From the IMG/VR virus record IMGVR_UViG_3300044949_001180, positions 1-49,459 of that record: a stretch of DNA of 49,459 nucleotides; one strand, 5' to 3'. Below the pieces are notes generated by a model, which worked only from the letters and a program-made list of their open reading frames with translations, was not told the origin of the DNA and did no database searches. Positions 15,105-23,456 of the stretch are shown here, piece after piece. Numbering within the stretch: the stretch's first letter is position 1; each line of letters starts with the position of its first letter. A program made the translations under genes and the position numbers. Source of the DNA: a virus.

Positions 15105-15445
15105 GAAAGCACGTGTTCTACGACGACGGCAAGACCAACGACGGAGAGCCGCTGCGACGGTGCTACGGCTGCGGAGTCGCGGCGCACTGGCCCGCAGCGC
15201 AGACCGACTGTAACGCGGCATTCTTCAAGAGCGGCATCCCGCAGATGCCACGCGACGGCACGACGAAGTGGCCGGGTCCGTATCGCAAGGAGCCGCCGAC
15301 AAAGTGCGGGCACTGCGGCGAGCTGTTCGTGCGCGCGAAGTACCAGCATCGCGTGCGCTACTGCGGGCCGGTGTGTTCGGTGGCCGTCGCAAAGGTACGC
15401 CACAACGAAGGCCGCAAGCGCTGGCCGAGCGCGAGGCATCGATGA
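15101..15445 (+). CDS. Zinc-finger paralogue 4
   Basis: A 114-aa protein (MRKHVFYDDGKTNDGEPLRR) with RRCYGCGVAAHW, WPGPYRKE, CGHCGELFV and CGPVCSVAV, the same order of elements as the three genes before it but the most divergent of the set. Overlaps both neighbours as ATGA. Confidence 0.7.
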   Translation: MRKHVFYDDGKTNDGEPLRRCYGCGVAAHWPAAQTDCNAAFFKSGIPQMPRDGTTKWPGPYRKEPPTKCGHCGELFVRAKYQHRVRYCGPVCSVAVAKVRHNEGRKRWPSARHR

Positions 15446-15720
15446 CGCCGCGCTTGCACGCTGCTACGCTCGCGCCCGCGATGCGCCTGATCATTTTCGG
15501 CGGCTGTGGGACGTGCCCGTTTACGGCCACCGACATCATCGGTGAGTCGGCCGACGCGCTGCGCATCGAGCACGCCTGTCGCGTCAAGGACGACCGGCTC
15601 ATCGTCGGCAGCGACGACCTCGCGACTGAGCCGCCCACGGTGCCGCCGCGCTGGTGCCCGATGCGTCTCGAACAGATTGTGGTGCAACTCGACATCGCAC
15701 CGGATAGGACTTCGAACTGA
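15442..15720 (+). CDS. Small protein with Cys motif, unknown
   Basis: A 92-aa protein. FGGCGTCPFT near residue 20 and WCPM near the end suggest a metal site or disulfide. ATG 15442 overlaps the upstream stop; an alternative ATG at 15481 would begin just before the Cys motif. Function unknown. Confidence 0.55.
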   Translation: MTPRLHAATLAPAMRLIIFGGCGTCPFTATDIIGESADALRIEHACRVKDDRLIVGSDDLATEPPTVPPRWCPMRLEQIVVQLDIAPDRTSN

Positions 15721-15977
15721 TGGCCGGTCAACTCCCAGCGCAGTGTCGCAGACACCCCGGTTTCGTCGCGGGCAAGTGCGGCGCGTGCGAGATCGCGAAG
15801 AACCCTGCGGCGGCGACGGCTGAGAAGCGCATGAGCCCGACGCACGCCAAGCACTTTGGGCGCACGTCTCAGCAGTCACGAGAGGCGCGCGAGCAGTACG
15901 AGGCAGACGCTCGAGCTCGACGCGAAGAGCATCTGCGGCAGGAGGCAATGTCCGCGATGCAGGGCAAGGCGCGATGA
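15720..15977 (+). CDS. Small charged helical protein
   Basis: An 85-aa protein with CRRHPGFVAGKCGACEIAK at the N-terminus (possible zinc site) and a long charged helix (REAREQYEADARARREEHL). Starts at TGATG overlap. Function unknown. Confidence 0.6.
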   Translation: MAGQLPAQCRRHPGFVAGKCGACEIAKNPAAATAEKRMSPTHAKHFGRTSQQSREAREQYEADARARREEHLRQEAMSAMQGKAR

Positions 15978-16396
15978 CCCTCGACGTCCGCTTCGTCGTG
16001 CCGGGCCCTGTCGTGCCGTGGCAGCGCGCCGCCAGCGTGGGCACGCGCCGCTTCACGCCCACGGAGCAGCGGGCCTACCAGCGCACCGTGCGCCTCATCG
16101 CACAGGCATCGCGCCCTCGCGGTCCATGGCTGCCGAGCAAGGCGTCGCGCTATCGCGTGGACATCGACGCATATTTGCCAGACGCGCGCAGACGCGACAT
16201 CGACAACATCGCCAAGACCATCCTCGACGCGCTGAACGGCGTCCTGTACCTAGACGACAGCCAAGTGAAGACGCTGTTCGTCGATACGCATATCGACCGC
16301 GCAGAGCCTCGCATCGTCGTATCCGTGCGCGAGGTCGAGCGCGAGCAGGTAGCCCCGCCAAAGAGCCGCCAGCGCGCCGCAAAGGCTATCGCGTGA
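15974..16396 (+). CDS. rusA: RusA-like Holliday junction resolvase
   Basis: A 140-aa RusA-family nuclease that cleaves branched DNA before or during packaging. The signature is clear: LPDARRRDIDNIAKTILDAL followed by NGVLYLDDSQV (residues 69-97), including the acidic residues D70, D75, D77 and D94/D95 that bind the metal. The length matches the family. It overlaps neighbours by 4 nt on both sides. Confidence 0.92.
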   Translation: MTLDVRFVVPGPVVPWQRAASVGTRRFTPTEQRAYQRTVRLIAQASRPRGPWLPSKASRYRVDIDAYLPDARRRDIDNIAKTILDALNGVLYLDDSQVKTLFVDTHIDRAEPRIVVSVREVEREQVAPPKSRQRAAKAIA

Positions 16397-17421
16397 AGCG
16401 GCCTGCACGCAGCCTGCTCAGCATCGACGTCCGACAGGTGCTCGCAGAGCACGTCGCGGAGGTCGAGCTCGTCGCCAGCCTCGAGGCCGCGCCCGTCATC
16501 GACCCGGCCATCGCCAGCCTCGACGACCGCGCCATCGAGACAATCACCGCCGAGCACTCGGCCCGCCGTGCGCGACTGGCAGACGAGGCCACGCGGATGG
16601 CGCTGCTCATCCTCGCGCGGGAGTCGAGAGGCGAGTCGTCGCGCCCGCCGTTCCGTGGCGTGCTCGCAGCCCTGCGCGCTCTCGACGAGGTGCGCGTCGA
16701 TGGTGCGCCGGTGCGCTCTTCGTCGTCGCCGTCGCGATTCGAGCCGGAGCATCGCGGCGCGTCAGGCACCGCCAGCGGAGACGCCGGCCAGCGTGCCGTC
16801 GAGCGCATCGCGCCCATCTCGCGGATGTGGGCGCAGTGCCTCGCCGCAGGGTGGACGCTGACGACGTATCCGGCCACGCAGCGCCTCGACGCCGAGCAGG
16901 CTCGCGAGGTGGTCATCTGGGCGACGCTCGGCATCCCAGGCACGCGCGTCCCGCTACAGCATCCGCAGCCGATGCGCGGTGAGGGCGCACGCCAGAAGCA
17001 GCCGAAGTACCGGCTCGCGGTGCGCGGCAAGCCGAGCGCCGACAGCGTCGACCCCTACGACGACCCGTCGCCGCGAGAGGTCGCAGAGCACGCAAGCGCG
17101 GTGTTCGGCGTCGATGTGCCAGTGGGACACGTCGTCGCACTCCGACGCGACGGCATCGCGGAGCTATACTCACGACTGGCAGGGCGCGGGCTGATACCGC
17201 GCGACGGGAGGCTGGACGCTATGGCCGCGACACGCGCGACACCGTGGGACGTGCAGGGCTGGAAGGAAATCTCGACGGTGCTCGGGTGCAGCGACCGTCA
17301 GGCGCAGAAGCTTGCGGCACGCGCGGAGAAGCCTGCGCCAACGTACAAGACCTTCGTCGGCGTCGTCGCTGTGCAGTCCGAGCTGCACGAGTGGATGCGC
17401 GGCGAGATGCGCCGAAAGTAG
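16393..17421 (+). CDS. DNA-binding protein with C-terminal winged HTH
   Basis: A 342-aa protein from a GTG that overlaps the rusA stop. The N-terminal half is helical; the middle has ISRMWAQCLAAGWTLTTYPA. The C-terminus WKEISTVLGCSDRQAQKLA with YKTFVGVVAVQSELHEWM reads as a MerR/excisionase-like winged helix-turn-helix. Position just before the terminase genes suggests a late regulator or packaging-linked DNA-binding protein, but this is inference. Confidence 0.6.
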   Translation: MKRPARSLLSIDVRQVLAEHVAEVELVASLEAAPVIDPAIASLDDRAIETITAEHSARRARLADEATRMALLILARESRGESSRPPFRGVLAALRALDEVRVDGAPVRSSSSPSRFEPEHRGASGTASGDAGQRAVERIAPISRMWAQCLAAGWTLTTYPATQRLDAEQAREVVIWATLGIPGTRVPLQHPQPMRGEGARQKQPKYRLAVRGKPSADSVDPYDDPSPREVAEHASAVFGVDVPVGHVVALRRDGIAELYSRLAGRGLIPRDGRLDAMAATRATPWDVQGWKEISTVLGCSDRQAQKLAARAEKPAPTYKTFVGVVAVQSELHEWMRGEMRRK

Positions 17422-17426
17422 TGCCG

Positions 17427-17525
17427 ATGCGTGTTCGTTTCTATTCGTGTCAGTTCGCGCCAACGGGCTTGCACGGGATTGAAATGCCGTCCTCACTTAG
17501 AATCGCGAGGCGAGGCGTCACCTGA
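17427..17525 (+). CDS. 32-aa possible leader ORF before terminase
   Basis: MRVRFYSCQFAPTGLHGIEM and twelve more residues, ending in a stop that overlaps the terminase small subunit start (TGATGG). The ribosome-binding site is weak. It fills the only gap between the replication/recombination genes and the packaging genes; it may simply be a leader. Confidence 0.3.
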   Translation: MRVRFYSCQFAPTGLHGIEMPSSLRIARRGVT

Positions 17526-18013
17526 TGGCACGACCAAGCGTCATCACCGAAGCCTTCACGAAGCGCGTATGCGCACGAGTGAGGGCAGGATTGCGTCTGC
17601 AATCGGCACTTGAGGCCGAGGGCGTCGACAAGCGGAACGCGGAATACTGGAAGCGCGAAGCTGAGCGCGGCAACCAGCTATACTCGGAGTTCCTTGCGGC
17701 CGTCGCTCGCGCTCGCGCAGAGTTTGAGGCCGAGACGCTGGACGTCATTCGGCTGCAAGCCACGCCTACCGACAACGGCGAGATTCAAGACTGGAAGGCG
17801 CGAGCGTGGATGCTCGAGCGCATGATGCCTGACGCATACGCGCCGAGTCAGACGATGGTGCTGAAAGCGCAGGACCAAGCGGCGCAGGACGTCCTCGAGG
17901 TCGCGCGCGAGGTGCTGCCGTCGCAGTGGTACGCGGCGCTCTTGGCAGCGCTGGCTGGCGTCGGCGAGGGCGATGCGCAGGGCGACGCCGACGAGGGCGA
18001 CGAGGCGCACTGA
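17525..18013 (+). CDS. terS: Terminase small subunit
   Basis: A 162-aa protein directly before and overlapping the large terminase. The N-terminus (MARPSVITEAFTKRVCARVR ... LRLQSALEAEGVDKRNAEYW) fits the helix-turn-helix of small terminases that recognise phage DNA. It then has a helical oligomerisation region and an acidic tail (DAQGDADEGDE). Assigned by fold pattern and position. Confidence 0.8.
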   Translation: MARPSVITEAFTKRVCARVRAGLRLQSALEAEGVDKRNAEYWKREAERGNQLYSEFLAAVARARAEFEAETLDVIRLQATPTDNGEIQDWKARAWMLERMMPDAYAPSQTMVLKAQDQAAQDVLEVAREVLPSQWYAALLAALAGVGEGDAQGDADEGDEAH

Positions 18014-19518
18014 TGGGGCAGGGCGGCTACGTCCGCGAGCAGATACGGGCGCGCAAGCTACAGCGGGCGAGGGGCAGTCTCGCAGCGCAGGCGGCGCTCA
18101 GGCTGGCAGAGCTGAGGCAGGCAGAGTCGCCGACGAAGCGCGACCTCCGCGCGAAGCTGCCGCTTGTGGAGTACGTGCCCGCGCTGTCACCGCGCTGGTC
18201 TGCGCCGCATCACCTTGCGCCAGTGGCCGAGCTCTTCGAGCGCGCCATTCGCGGCGAAGTCGTCAGGGCTTGCGTCTCGGTGCCTGCGCAGTTTGGAAAG
18301 ACGACGCTCATCCAGCACGGCATCGTCCAGGCGCTGTCGCGGCAGCCGACGTGGCCTGTCGTCTACGCGTCCTACAGCGCGGACTTCGCGCACGACAGGT
18401 CAAAGGAGATTCGCGACCTCGCGCGTGAGGCTGGACTAGCTCTTCGCGACGACACGAGCGCGGCTGGACGCTGGCGGCTGGTCGAGGGTGGCGGTCTGCT
18501 CGCGACGGGCATCGGCGGTCCGTTGACCGGATACGCGGCGCAGATCGTCGTCGTCGACGATCCGCACAAGAATCGCGAAGAGGCTGAGTCGCGACGCGAG
18601 CGCGACAAGGTCGAGGACTGGCTGCGCTCGACGGCGCTGACGCGCATCGCGCCGACAGGCTCGTGTGTGGTGGTCCATACACGATGGCACCCGGACGACC
18701 TGATTGGACGCCTCGAAAGCGATGGATGGGAGACGGTGAACCTCCCTGCGATTACCGCTGACGACGAGTCGCTTTGGCCGTCGCAGAGGCCGCGTGAGTT
18801 CCTGCGCCAGCGCGAGCGCGAGGTCGGCCCGTACGAGTGGGCAGCGCTCTACATGGGCCAGCCTCGAGCACGAGGCGGCGCGGTGTTCTCGGCGTCGCCG
18901 ACGACGTACGCAGTCGCGCCCACGGAGCTTTCGCGCGCGATCGGCCTCGACCTCGCGTACAGCGCGCGGACGTCGGCTGACTGGTCGGTGGCTGTCGTGA
19001 TGGGCAAGCACGGCATCGGGCCGGATGCTCGGTATTACGTCCTCGACGTGATGCGCGAACAGATGCGCGCGAGTGACTTCGCGCTGCGTCTCGCGGAGCT
19101 GAAAGCGCGGTGGCCGCACACGGCGACGCGCATCTACGCAGGCGGCGCTGACCGTGGTGCGCTTGACTTCCTCGCGCTGCCGCCACCTCGCGGCGTGGGC
19201 TTGCAGGTCGATGTGAAGCCCGCGCTTGGCGACAAGTACTCTCGCGCGACTCCCTTTGCCGCAGCGTGGAACGCAGGCCGCGTGCTCGTGCGCGAGGGCG
19301 CTGCGTGGACACGTGACCTGTGCGACGAGGTCGCCAGATTCACCGGGCAGAACGACGCGCACGATGACCAGGTAGACGCGCTCGCAGCGGCCTTCGACTT
19401 GCTCTCAGAGATGCACGTCGGCTCACCAGTCGCGAGCACTGGCCGTCGCGTGAGCGCAGACCTCACTCGCGATTACGCGCCGCGCGATTCACGCGGCCGA
19501 AAGAATTACTGGGGCTGA
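18013..19518 (+). CDS. terL: Terminase large subunit
   Basis: A 501-aa packaging motor. ATPase: Walker A-like PAQFGKTT (residues 91-98) and Walker B VVVDDPHK (179-186). Nuclease: GLDLAYSARTSADWS and the C-terminal HDDQVDALAAA with its metal-binding acidic residues. The ATG at 18013 overlaps the small-subunit stop (TGATG), so the longer upstream extension is not used. Cuts and pumps DNA into the prohead through the portal encoded next. Confidence 0.95.
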   Translation: MGQGGYVREQIRARKLQRARGSLAAQAALRLAELRQAESPTKRDLRAKLPLVEYVPALSPRWSAPHHLAPVAELFERAIRGEVVRACVSVPAQFGKTTLIQHGIVQALSRQPTWPVVYASYSADFAHDRSKEIRDLAREAGLALRDDTSAAGRWRLVEGGGLLATGIGGPLTGYAAQIVVVDDPHKNREEAESRRERDKVEDWLRSTALTRIAPTGSCVVVHTRWHPDDLIGRLESDGWETVNLPAITADDESLWPSQRPREFLRQREREVGPYEWAALYMGQPRARGGAVFSASPTTYAVAPTELSRAIGLDLAYSARTSADWSVAVVMGKHGIGPDARYYVLDVMREQMRASDFALRLAELKARWPHTATRIYAGGADRGALDFLALPPPRGVGLQVDVKPALGDKYSRATPFAAAWNAGRVLVREGAAWTRDLCDEVARFTGQNDAHDDQVDALAAAFDLLSEMHVGSPVASTGRRVSADLTRDYAPRDSRGRKNYWG

Positions 19519-19537
19519 CGCCCTCGGAGCAATACCG

Positions 19538-21019
19538 ATGACGACAACCCGCAAGTCGCGCGCGACACGCACCGTCGCAGCCGCCACGCCTGAGCCGATG
19601 GGCGCGGCGACGCGCATCCCTGAGATGGGGCGCGTCATCCGTCCGCAGCCTCTCAGCGCCATCACGGGCCGTGCGCTCCAGCCGGTGTCGCCGGGGCGCA
19701 TCTCGACTGCGCTGCGTGAGCTGGATTTCGGCAACTACGAGTACTGGGCGGACATGGCGACGCAGATGCGCCGTGACCCTGTCGTGCGTCGTGCGTACGC
19801 CACGCGCCGCTCGTCGGTGGCAGGCCGTCGCTACGCTGTCGAAATGCCGCCTGACGTCGCGCCTGAGATGCGCGGTGCAGCGCAGGAGTTGGTCGAGCTG
19901 ACCAAGGAATGGCTCAACAGCCTTGAGGCTCGCGAGACGTTTCTGATGCGCGTGCTCGACGGCATCGGCATGGGCATCAGCGTCCATGAGCTGGTGTGGT
20001 CGCGCATGAATGGCGCGTGGATGCCGCAGCCTGTGCCGGTGCAGACTCGCAATCTGCGATACGCGCAGGACTGGACTCTCGAGGTCCGCGACTACGACTA
20101 CCAGTGGTACAACACCGCCAACTTCCCCGCGAAGTTTCTCACGCACGTGCCGTGGACGGACCCCGGCCGTCCGATGGATCAAGGGGATTTCCTCGCGTGC
20201 GTGTTCTATTGGATGTTCAAGCGGAACGTATGGACGTTCTGGCTTGTCGGCGCTGAGCGATTCGGCAATCCGCTCGTGCTCGCGCAGATGGCGGCGTCGT
20301 CGGATTCGTCGCAGCGCCAGCGCATCCTTGATGACTTGCAGCAGCTCACGGCCGACAGCGTCGGTGTCACGTCGGGCACGTCGGATATCAAGATCATCGA
20401 CCCTGCGGGCGCTGGCAGCACCGGTGTTTGGAAAGAGCTGCGCGCGTCGCTGAACGAGGAGATTTTCCTCTCGCTCGGCGTCAGTCCTGACCTCTACCTC
20501 AGCGGCGCGAACGGCTCGCGCTCGAGCACGGAGACGCGTGACGGCGTGCGGCTCGAAGGGTCCAAGCTCGATGCCACGCTGATGTGGGGCTCGATCACGC
20601 GCGACGTCGTGAGGTGGTTGGCGTATTACAATCTGCGCCGCGCTGACATCCCGCTGCCGATCATCACGACGCTGTTTGACGACACGCTGCCGATCACGTT
20701 CGACGCCATCAACGTCGGCGCGGTGCGCGTCAATGAGATTCGCGCATCGCTGGGCCTGCCTGCCTGGAGCGTCGAGGACGGCGGCGAGAACATCGCGCGC
20801 CCTGCGCCACCGCCAGCGCCTGCGGGCGTGCCGTTCGCGGAGCCTGCGCCGGTCGAAGAGGTCATCGCCGACACGCTCGGGGGTGCGTCCACGGCTTCCC
20901 CTTTCCAGACATCAGCGGGCTCGGCGGGTGGGATGCCGACCTTCTCGACGACGTCTTCGAGTTCGGTGACGTCCGCGCCCTCGCAGACGAAGCCGAAGCG
21001 ACGCGTGTTCGCGCGGTAA
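19538..21019 (+). CDS. Portal protein (DUF935 / Mu gp29-like), zero-frame form
   Basis: A 493-aa portal. Recognisable blocks include RRDPVVRRAYATRRSSVAGR, a long central region, and EEIFLSLGVSPDLYLSG with SKLDATLMWGSITRDVVRWL, typical of the Mu gp29 / DUF935 portal family that forms the DNA channel of the capsid. The last 37 residues (after Pro-Phe at 20900-20905) are a Ser/Thr-rich string that looks like an off-frame reading. At exactly that point a -1 shift would enter the MuF-like frame. SD GGAG lies before the ATG. Confidence 0.88.
   Translation: MTTTRKSRATRTVAAATPEPMGAATRIPEMGRVIRPQPLSAITGRALQPVSPGRISTALRELDFGNYEYWADMATQMRRDPVVRRAYATRRSSVAGRRYAVEMPPDVAPEMRGAAQELVELTKEWLNSLEARETFLMRVLDGIGMGISVHELVWSRMNGAWMPQPVPVQTRNLRYAQDWTLEVRDYDYQWYNTANFPAKFLTHVPWTDPGRPMDQGDFLACVFYWMFKRNVWTFWLVGAERFGNPLVLAQMAASSDSSQRQRILDDLQQLTADSVGVTSGTSDIKIIDPAGAGSTGVWKELRASLNEEIFLSLGVSPDLYLSGANGSRSSTETRDGVRLEGSKLDATLMWGSITRDVVRWLAYYNLRRADIPLPIITTLFDDTLPITFDAINVGAVRVNEIRASLGLPAWSVEDGGENIARPAPPPAPAGVPFAEPAPVEEVIADTLGGASTASPFQTSAGSAGGMPTFSTTSSSSVTSAPSQTKPKRRVFAR
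20899..20905 (+). promoter_or_regulatory. Candidate -1 ribosomal frameshift heptamer (portal/MuF)
   Basis: C CCT TTC, the X XXY YYZ slippery pattern, read as CCT TTC in the portal frame. Slipping back one base gives CCC TTT and continues in the MuF-like frame. A 5-bp stem TCGGC/GCCGA lies 15-34 nt downstream, a weak stimulator at best. Confidence 0.5.
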
Positions 21020-21912
21020 TCGGCCGCCCGTACGTTGTCGCCGCTGAGACGACCCTTGATGCGGTCGTGCTCTTCACGCCTGTCAGAGAGGCTATAGCGC
21101 GCGCTGCTGAGGGTGCGTCGGGAGCAGCGTCGGCAGAGGACGCGATTCGCGAGGCGGTGGCCGCGTATAAGGGCGACCCGCAGCTTGAGGCGCTCATCTA
21201 TCAAGCGTCGGTCAAGAGCGACCTCGCGGGCCAGATGTTTGTGCGGCTTGTCGAGCTCGACGCGATGGGCGCGCAGCGGCAGCTCGCAACGGACTTGCGG
21301 CCGTCGTTCCTCAAGATGCCATTCGCGGAGGCCGTCGCGTTCTGGCGCGAGCGCGGTGGTGACCCGGCCATCCTCGAGGAAGTGCTGCGCGCGTACCGTC
21401 GCCGTGCGTCGATGGCGACTGACGAGCAGCTCGACGTCATCTCGCGGCGCGCTGTCGAGGAGCTGCAACGCACGCTCGACACGGGCTCTACGCTGCGTGA
21501 CTTTTCGCGCGCGATGGACACGCAGGCCATCACGCTCGGCATCGCGCCTGCGGATCCCAGCTACCTCGAGAACGTCTACAGAACCAACGTCGCGTCGGCT
21601 TACGGCGCTGGCCGCTGGCAGCAGATGAACGACCCCGACGTCATCGACGCGCGGCCCTATCGCCAGTGGTTCACCGCGCGCGACAATCGCGTTCGAGCGG
21701 AACACGCGCCAATGGAAAGCAAGGTCTGGCGCGCTGACAATCCTGCGTTTGGCGTCATTGCGCCTCCCGGTGGATTCATGTGTAGGTGCAGTCTGGTCAC
21801 CGTGTCGCAAGAAGAGTTTGACGACGAGGGCCTCGCGAAGGACTTCGTCGAGAGCATTCCCGCTGGCTTTGTGATGACGCCGGGATTCGGCGCATCGTCT
21901 TTCGTGAGGTGA
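20899..21912 (+). CDS. MuF-like minor head protein region, apparently reached by -1 frameshift
   Basis: About 335 residues ending in the classic MuF C-terminal block: YLENVYRTNVASAYGAG, ARDNRVRAEHAPMES and PPGGFMCRCSLVTVS. MuF proteins sit at the portal vertex and are often delivered with the DNA. The frame is open from 20737 but has no ATG, GTG or TTG until GTG 21067, which lacks a ribosome-binding site, while the sequence before it (GWDADLLDDVFEFGDVRALA) looks coding. So either the portal and MuF are joined by frameshifting into a 791-residue fusion, GTG 21067 is used, or there is an indel. Confidence 0.7.
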   Translation, partial: PFPDISGLGGWDADLLDDVFEFGDVRALADEAEATRVRAVIGRPYVVAAETTLDAVVLFTPVREAIARAAEGASGAASAEDAIREAVAAYKGDPQLEALIYQASVKSDLAGQMFVRLVELDAMGAQRQLATDLRPSFLKMPFAEAVAFWRERGGDPAILEEVLRAYRRRASMATDEQLDVISRRAVEELQRTLDTGSTLRDFSRAMDTQAITLGIAPADPSYLENVYRTNVASAYGAGRWQQMNDPDVIDARPYRQWFTARDNRVRAEHAPMESKVWRADNPAFGVIAPPGGFMCRCSLVTVSQEEFDDEGLAKDFVESIPAGFVMTPGFGASSFVR

Positions 21913-21916
21913 CCTG

Positions 21917-23419
21917 ATGGCTACCAAGCAAACTGCAACCGCGTTCGCTGACCGCCGCATCCTCGCGCTGCGTGCGTCGCTGGGCGCGTTCGCTGACGGC
22001 ATCAAGCCCACGATGAAGTCGCCGCTGCTCGTGGACGCAGCGTGCTCGTGGGTCGAGATGGCCTATGAGTCGGAGTGGAACGGCCATCCCGCTGGGCCGT
22101 TCGCTTTCACGCGCGCGGTGTTCGCGGACATCAAGCGCCTCTACGACATGGGCGAGCAGCCGGTGCCTGTGCTGTGGGGCCATCCTCGCCACGACCTCGG
22201 CGTGCCTATCGATGCGGCTGGCTGGATTCAGGCGCTCGAGATTCGCGACGGTGCGCAGGGCGTCGAACTGTGGGGCTACGTCGAATGGACCAAAGACGCC
22301 GCTGACCGCATCGCGCTTGGTGCGCAGCGCTTCTGCTCGGTGGTCGTGGACTTCGCGCCGATTGACCGCGTCACCGGCGAGAGCGCGGGCCTCGCTGAGC
22401 TGTACGAACTTGGGCTCACGCCGAGTCCATTTCTGCCGGGCATGACGCCCATCACTCTCTCCCGCGTCGGGGCTCCGTCGCGGAAATCCACAAGGAGTCT
22501 CGCAATGGATCCCACGAAGGTTTTGATGGCAATCGCGACGGCGCTCGGCCTCAAGAAGGACGCCACGCCGGAGAAGATGAAGAAGGCCTTTGACGCGCTC
22601 GTTGCGCTCGCTGGCGCGATGGCAGAGGAGTCGATGCCCGTCGCGGAAATCGCGTCGGAGGGCGTCGCTGAGATGATGATGGATGAGAAGAAGGTCAAGG
22701 GCCTCTCGCGCATCGCTGCTGGCGTCCGCAAGCTCGCGGATGAGCTGCTCATCGAGGAGATGCCCGACGTCGAGGATATGGCTGAGGAGGCCAGCGAAGC
22801 GGCTGGCACGATGATTCTCGGCAAGCTCACCGAAGCGACCGGCCTTGACGAAGCTGGCGTCGTCGCGGCCATCACCGAGAAGCTCGACCAGATCGCGGCG
22901 ATGCTCGTCGCGGGCCCGGTGAGCGGCATGAGCGCCGACGCTGGCGCGCAGATGATGCGCCAGACCACGGAACTCTCGGCGCACAAGGCTCGCGCGGTCG
23001 AGCTCGCGGCGACGGTACAGACGCTCCAGGCGCAGGTCGCGGAGCTGTCGCAGGAGCGTGCGCAGCGTCAGGCGCTCGAGCGCACGGCCCGCATCGCGGC
23101 GTCGTTCTCGCGTCTCATGGGCGAGGGCCGCGTCACGGAGGCGCAGCGCGATACGTTCGTGAAGGCGTCAGAGCAGAACGAGACTCTTGCGCTCGACATC
23201 TACTCGGCGCTTCCCGCGACCGCGCAGCCGCCTGTCGGCGCGCTCGTCACCGGCCCGAAGGCCGCGCGCGAGAACAGCGTCGCGAAGCTCTCTTCGAGCG
23301 ACCCGCTCGTCAACATTTTCCGCGCTGACGCAAAGGCCGCTGGCCTGCGTGGCAAGGCTGCGGATGACCATGTCGCCGTGATGCTCTCCAAGCACGCGGC
23401 TCGCAACTCGGGCGCTTGA
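21917..23419 (+). CDS. Mu gpI-like prohead protease-scaffold protein
   Basis: A 500-aa protein. The N-terminal part (VPVLWGHPRHDLGVPIDAAG ... RFCSVVVDF) matches the Mu I-type head maturation protease, which cuts the scaffold once the prohead is built. The C-terminal 300 residues are highly charged helix with a coiled-coil stretch (VELAATVQTLQAQVAELSQE), i.e. scaffold, plus a terminal helical head-binding region. The catalytic residues cannot be placed with certainty from sequence alone. Confidence 0.82.
   Translation: MATKQTATAFADRRILALRASLGAFADGIKPTMKSPLLVDAACSWVEMAYESEWNGHPAGPFAFTRAVFADIKRLYDMGEQPVPVLWGHPRHDLGVPIDAAGWIQALEIRDGAQGVELWGYVEWTKDAADRIALGAQRFCSVVVDFAPIDRVTGESAGLAELYELGLTPSPFLPGMTPITLSRVGAPSRKSTRSLAMDPTKVLMAIATALGLKKDATPEKMKKAFDALVALAGAMAEESMPVAEIASEGVAEMMMDEKKVKGLSRIAAGVRKLADELLIEEMPDVEDMAEEASEAAGTMILGKLTEATGLDEAGVVAAITEKLDQIAAMLVAGPVSGMSADAGAQMMRQTTELSAHKARAVELAATVQTLQAQVAELSQERAQRQALERTARIAASFSRLMGEGRVTEAQRDTFVKASEQNETLALDIYSALPATAQPPVGALVTGPKAARENSVAKLSSSDPLVNIFRADAKAAGLRGKAADDHVAVMLSKHAARNSGA
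22505..23419 (+). CDS. Nested in-frame scaffold protein (Mu gpZ-like)
   Basis: An internal ATG (MDPTKVLMAIATALGLKK) in the same frame as the protease gene has a strong AAGGAG seven bases upstream (22492-22497). It would yield a 304-aa scaffold alone. In Mu the same gene gives protease (I) and scaffold (Z) this way. The SD in the middle of coding sequence is the key evidence. Confidence 0.75.
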   Translation: MDPTKVLMAIATALGLKKDATPEKMKKAFDALVALAGAMAEESMPVAEIASEGVAEMMMDEKKVKGLSRIAAGVRKLADELLIEEMPDVEDMAEEASEAAGTMILGKLTEATGLDEAGVVAAITEKLDQIAAMLVAGPVSGMSADAGAQMMRQTTELSAHKARAVELAATVQTLQAQVAELSQERAQRQALERTARIAASFSRLMGEGRVTEAQRDTFVKASEQNETLALDIYSALPATAQPPVGALVTGPKAARENSVAKLSSSDPLVNIFRADAKAAGLRGKAADDHVAVMLSKHAARNSGA

Positions 23420-23456
23420 CGCGCGCTGAATCCCACGCTCACCAGGAGATCACATC

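Noticed and set aside
18436-19362. 308-aa minus-strand frame opposite terL
   Set aside because: Arg/His/Val-rich shadow of the terminase codon pattern; no domain or start signal.
20626-22011. 461-aa minus-strand frame opposite the portal and MuF genes
   Set aside because: Composition is that of an antisense shadow and it crosses three gene boundaries.
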